A stretch of DNA of 14,516 nucleotides from an uncultured Eubacteriales bacterium (lineage in GTDB: Bacteria > Bacillota > Clostridia > Oscillospirales > Oscillospiraceae), in the NCBI GenBank assembly GCA_905201305.1, contig CAJKNS010000026.1, positions 1 to 14,516 on the forward strand, written 5' to 3'. Shown here piece after piece: positions 12,283 through 14,516 of this stretch (the first letter of the stretch is position 1; each line of letters starts with the position of its first letter). Under the pieces are notes generated by a model. The model ran no database searches and was not told the DNA's origin. It was given only the letters and a program-made list of their open reading frames with translations. A program made the translations under genes and the position numbers.

Positions 12283-14370
12283 ATGGCAGCAAACACCAAG
12301 GAAATCTACGGCTCCATGGTATTCAATGAGCACGTTATGAAGGAGCGTCTGCCCAGCGCCACCTATAAGAGCCTGAAGGCAACCATTGACGAGGGCAAGC
12401 CGCTGGACCTGGATGTGGCAAACGTTGTCGCCAGTGTTATGAAGGACTGGGCGATTGAAAAGGGCGCCACCCACTACACCCATTGGTTCCAGCCCCTCAC
12501 CGGCATCACCTCTGAGAAGCACGACGGCTTTGTGTCCCCCATGAGCGATGGCACTGCCATTATGGAGTTCAAGGGCAAGGAGCTGATTCAGGGCGAGCCT
12601 GACGCATCCTCTTTCCCCTCCGGCGGTCTGCGTGCCACCTGCGAAGCCCGCGGCTATACCGCATGGGACCCCACCAGCTATGCCTTTGTAAAGGACGATG
12701 TTCTGTGCATCCCCACTGCCTTCTGCTCCTACACCGGCGAGGCTCTGGATAAGAAAACCCCTCTGCTGCGTTCCATGAAGGCAATTTCCACCGAGGCGTG
12801 CAAGGTTCTGAAGCTCTTTGGCAAGACCTGCACCCATGTTTCCTCCACCGTCGGTCCCGAGCAGGAGTATTTCCTGATCCGCAAGGAGGATTATGAGCAG
12901 CGCGAGGATTTGATTCTCACCGGACGCACCCTGTTCGGTCATTCCGCCGCCAAGGGTCAGGAGCTGGAGGAGCATTACTTCGGCGTCATTCGTCCCCAGG
13001 TTTCCGAGTTTATGAAGGAACTGGACGACGAGCTGTGGAAGCTGGGCATTCCCGCCCGCACCAAGCACAACGAGGTTGCTCCTGCACAGCATGAGCTTGC
13101 TCCCATTTTCGACACCACCAACAAGGCAATCGACCACAACCTGCTGACCATGGAAATGATGAAGAAGGTTGCCGAGCGCCACGGTCTTGTGTGCCTGCTC
13201 CATGAGAAGCCCTTCGATGGCGTCAACGGCTCCGGCAAGCACAACAACTGGTCCCTGTCCGCCGGCAGTGAAAACCTGCTGGATCCCGGTGACACTCCCA
13301 TGGATAACCTCCAGTTTCTGACGTTCCTCACTGCTGTAATTAAGGCGGTAGACGATTATCAGGATCTGCTCCGCGCCACCGTGGCATCCCCCGGGAACGA
13401 CCATCGTCTGGGCGCCAACGAGGCTCCTCCTGCCATCATCTCCATCTTTGTAGGCGATGAGCTGGGTGCCATTCTCGATTCCATCGCAAACGACAGCCCC
13501 TACGAGGCAAAGGGCAAGGCAAAGATCGATCTGGGCGTTGACGTTCTGCCCGTATTCCCCAAGGATAACACCGACCGGAACCGTACCTCTCCCTTCGCCT
13601 TCACCGGCAACAAGTTTGAGTTCCGTATGCCCGGTTCTGCCATGAACCTGTCCGACGCCAACACCGTGCTGAACTCTGCCGTTGCAAAGGTCCTCAAGGA
13701 CTTTGCCGCCGAGATGGAAGGTGCCGAGGACTTCACCGCCGCTGCCGCCGAGTGGATCAAGAAGACCATCAAGGCGCATGAGCGCATTCTGTTCAACGGC
13801 AACGGCTACTCCGCCGAGTGGGAAGCCGAAGCAGAAAAGCGCGGTCTTTTGAACATGAAGACCACCGTTGACGCGCTGCCCTGCCTGCTGGCTGACAAGA
13901 ACATCGCCCTGATGGACGAAATGAATGTTCTGACCCCTGTGGAAATGCAGAGCCGCTACGAGGTAGAGCTGGAGCATTACTCCAAGGTTATCAACATTGA
14001 GTCCCTTACTACCCTGGGTATGGCACGCCGCCAGCTGATTCCCGCTGCGCTGGAGTTCCTTTCCTCCGTGGCAGAAACCGCAGCCGCCAAGAAGGCAGTC
14101 AGCGATGTACTTTCCACCAAGACCGAGGAGCAGATTCTTACCTCTGTCACCAAGGATGTGGACGACATGAACGCTGCCGCCGACAAGCTGGATGCGCTGA
14201 TGAACAAGGTAGATTCCATCACCGGCACCTATGAGCTGGCAGAGTACTACTGCAAGCAGGTGGTGCCCGCTATGAGCGAAATCCGCGCCGCTGCGGATCA
14301 CTGCGAGATCATCATCGGCAAGGACTACTGGCCTCTGCCCAGCTACTCCGAGATGCTGTTCTACGTCTAA
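12283..14370 (+). CDS. glnN: Glutamine synthetase type III
   Basis: The enzyme makes glutamine from glutamate, ammonia and ATP in the cytoplasm. At 695 residues it has the length of type III enzymes (about 700), which form dodecamers and occur in Clostridia, Bacteroidetes and cyanobacteria, not that of type I (about 440-470). Key segments: an N-terminal type III region with FQPLTGITSEKHDGF, the metal-site GPEQEYFLI (191-199), the KHNEVAPAQHELAP segment, VNGSGKHNNWSL (314-325), which carries the ATP-binding and metal-binding residues, and the type III signature NDHRLGANEAPPAI (372-385). The late EFRMPGSAMN segment holds the glutamate-binding Arg. The last ~190 residues are the helical domain specific to type III. 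AAGGAG (12268-12273) sets the start. The codon choice looks strongly selected. The leader suggests attenuation control, probably by nitrogen state. The symbol glnN is used for this type; glnA is an alternative. Confidence 0.97.
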   Translation: MAANTKEIYGSMVFNEHVMKERLPSATYKSLKATIDEGKPLDLDVANVVASVMKDWAIEKGATHYTHWFQPLTGITSEKHDGFVSPMSDGTAIMEFKGKELIQGEPDASSFPSGGLRATCEARGYTAWDPTSYAFVKDDVLCIPTAFCSYTGEALDKKTPLLRSMKAISTEACKVLKLFGKTCTHVSSTVGPEQEYFLIRKEDYEQREDLILTGRTLFGHSAAKGQELEEHYFGVIRPQVSEFMKELDDELWKLGIPARTKHNEVAPAQHELAPIFDTTNKAIDHNLLTMEMMKKVAERHGLVCLLHEKPFDGVNGSGKHNNWSLSAGSENLLDPGDTPMDNLQFLTFLTAVIKAVDDYQDLLRATVASPGNDHRLGANEAPPAIISIFVGDELGAILDSIANDSPYEAKGKAKIDLGVDVLPVFPKDNTDRNRTSPFAFTGNKFEFRMPGSAMNLSDANTVLNSAVAKVLKDFAAEMEGAEDFTAAAAEWIKKTIKAHERILFNGNGYSAEWEAEAEKRGLLNMKTTVDALPCLLADKNIALMDEMNVLTPVEMQSRYEVELEHYSKVINIESLTTLGMARRQLIPAALEFLSSVAETAAAKKAVSDVLSTKTEEQILTSVTKDVDDMNAAADKLDALMNKVDSITGTYELAEYYCKQVVPAMSEIRAAADHCEIIIGKDYWPLPSYSEMLFYV

Positions 14371-14386
14371 TCGAACATACCGCTTT

Positions 14387-14426
14387 GTGCCTGCTGCTAA
14401 TTTCGCAGCAGGCACTTTTTGTTTTT
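14387..14426 (+). terminator. Intrinsic terminator of glutamine synthetase
   Basis: A perfect 11-bp stem, GTGCCTGCTGC (14387-14397) with GCAGCAGGCAC (14405-14415), has a 7-base loop and is followed by TTTTTGTTTTT. Confidence 0.95.
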
Positions 14427-14441
14427 CTTCCGGTACTTTTG

Positions 14442-14450
14442 TGGTATACT
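14442..14450 (+). promoter_or_regulatory. Extended -10 promoter of the last gene
   Basis: TGGTATACT is an extended -10 element (TG at 14442, hexamer 14445-14450). The region 17 bases upstream is the T-run of the preceding terminator and gives no good -35 box. It is 24 bases before the ribosome site AAGGAGG at 14474-14480. Confidence 0.55.
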
Positions 14451-14487
14451 GTTTGTACGATGGAATTCAAAACAAGGAGGTACTATC

Positions 14488-14516
14488 ATGTATGATATCT
14501 GCGTCATCGGCGGGGG
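14488..14516 (+). CDS. N-terminus of an FAD/NAD(P)-binding oxidoreductase, 3' end missing
   Basis: Only nine full codons are present, MYDICVIGG, followed by the first two bases of another Gly codon. A beta strand running into GGG is the start of the Rossmann dinucleotide-binding motif GxGxxG seen at the N-terminus of flavoproteins such as glycerol-3-phosphate dehydrogenase, thioredoxin reductase or other FAD-dependent oxidoreductases. AAGGAGG at 14474-14480, seven bases before the ATG, supports the start. The family cannot be resolved further from this fragment. Confidence 0.75.

Noticed and set aside
12262..14415. Very long minus-strand open frame opposite glutamine synthetase
   Set aside because: It is a shadow of strong codon bias in the real gene and would begin inside that gene's terminator.

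Overview
The window (about 14.5 kb, moderately GC-rich) looks like chromosomal DNA from a low-redundancy Gram-positive anaerobe of the Clostridia, most likely an Oscillospiraceae-type gut bacterium. Reasons: a T-box riboswitch ahead of thrS, type III glutamine synthetase, a eukaryote-type NADP isocitrate dehydrogenase, lipoproteins with classical lipoboxes, strong AGGAGG ribosome binding sites, and consensus TTGACA-N17-TATAAT promoters. The genus cannot be fixed from sequence reading alone. I see no mobile element, CRISPR array, rRNA or tRNA gene.

Layout. (1) 2-961: 3' part of a LysR regulator with an odd C-terminal tail. (2) 1062-2843: a highly expressed-looking LplA/YtcQ-type solute-binding lipoprotein, standing alone with its own promoter and terminator. 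(3) 3016-4224: icd. (4) 4434-5222: a seven-helix membrane protein of unknown function, whose upstream region holds a cluster of DnaA-box-like repeats. (5) On the minus strand, thrS (5301-7064), controlled by a T-box leader (about 7091-7316) with a threonine ACC specifier. (6) On the minus strand, a secreted beta-helix surface protein with a C-terminal membrane anchor (7417-9318), divergent from (7) an SDR oxidoreductase (9554-10378). (8) Minus strand: a LytTR-PAS one-component regulator (10428-11156) and (9) an unknown lipoprotein (11282-11974). (10) 12283-14370: type III glutamine synthetase, whose leader carries an intrinsic terminator and a competing hairpin. (11) 14488-14516: the first residues of a flavoprotein.

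Nearly every gene is its own transcription unit with a visible promoter and hairpin terminator, so this is a housekeeping region rather than one multi-gene system. There is a loose metabolic link: Icd makes 2-oxoglutarate and glutamine synthetase uses glutamate and ammonia, but the two are about 8 kb apart with no shared regulatory site that I can see. The most interesting material is regulatory: the phased DnaA-box-like array before the membrane-protein gene, the attenuator-like leader of glutamine synthetase, the threefold GGTAG repeat before the solute-binding protein, and palindromes sitting at the predicted transcription starts of icd and of the LytTR gene. I did not find convincing evidence for an undescribed multi-gene system.
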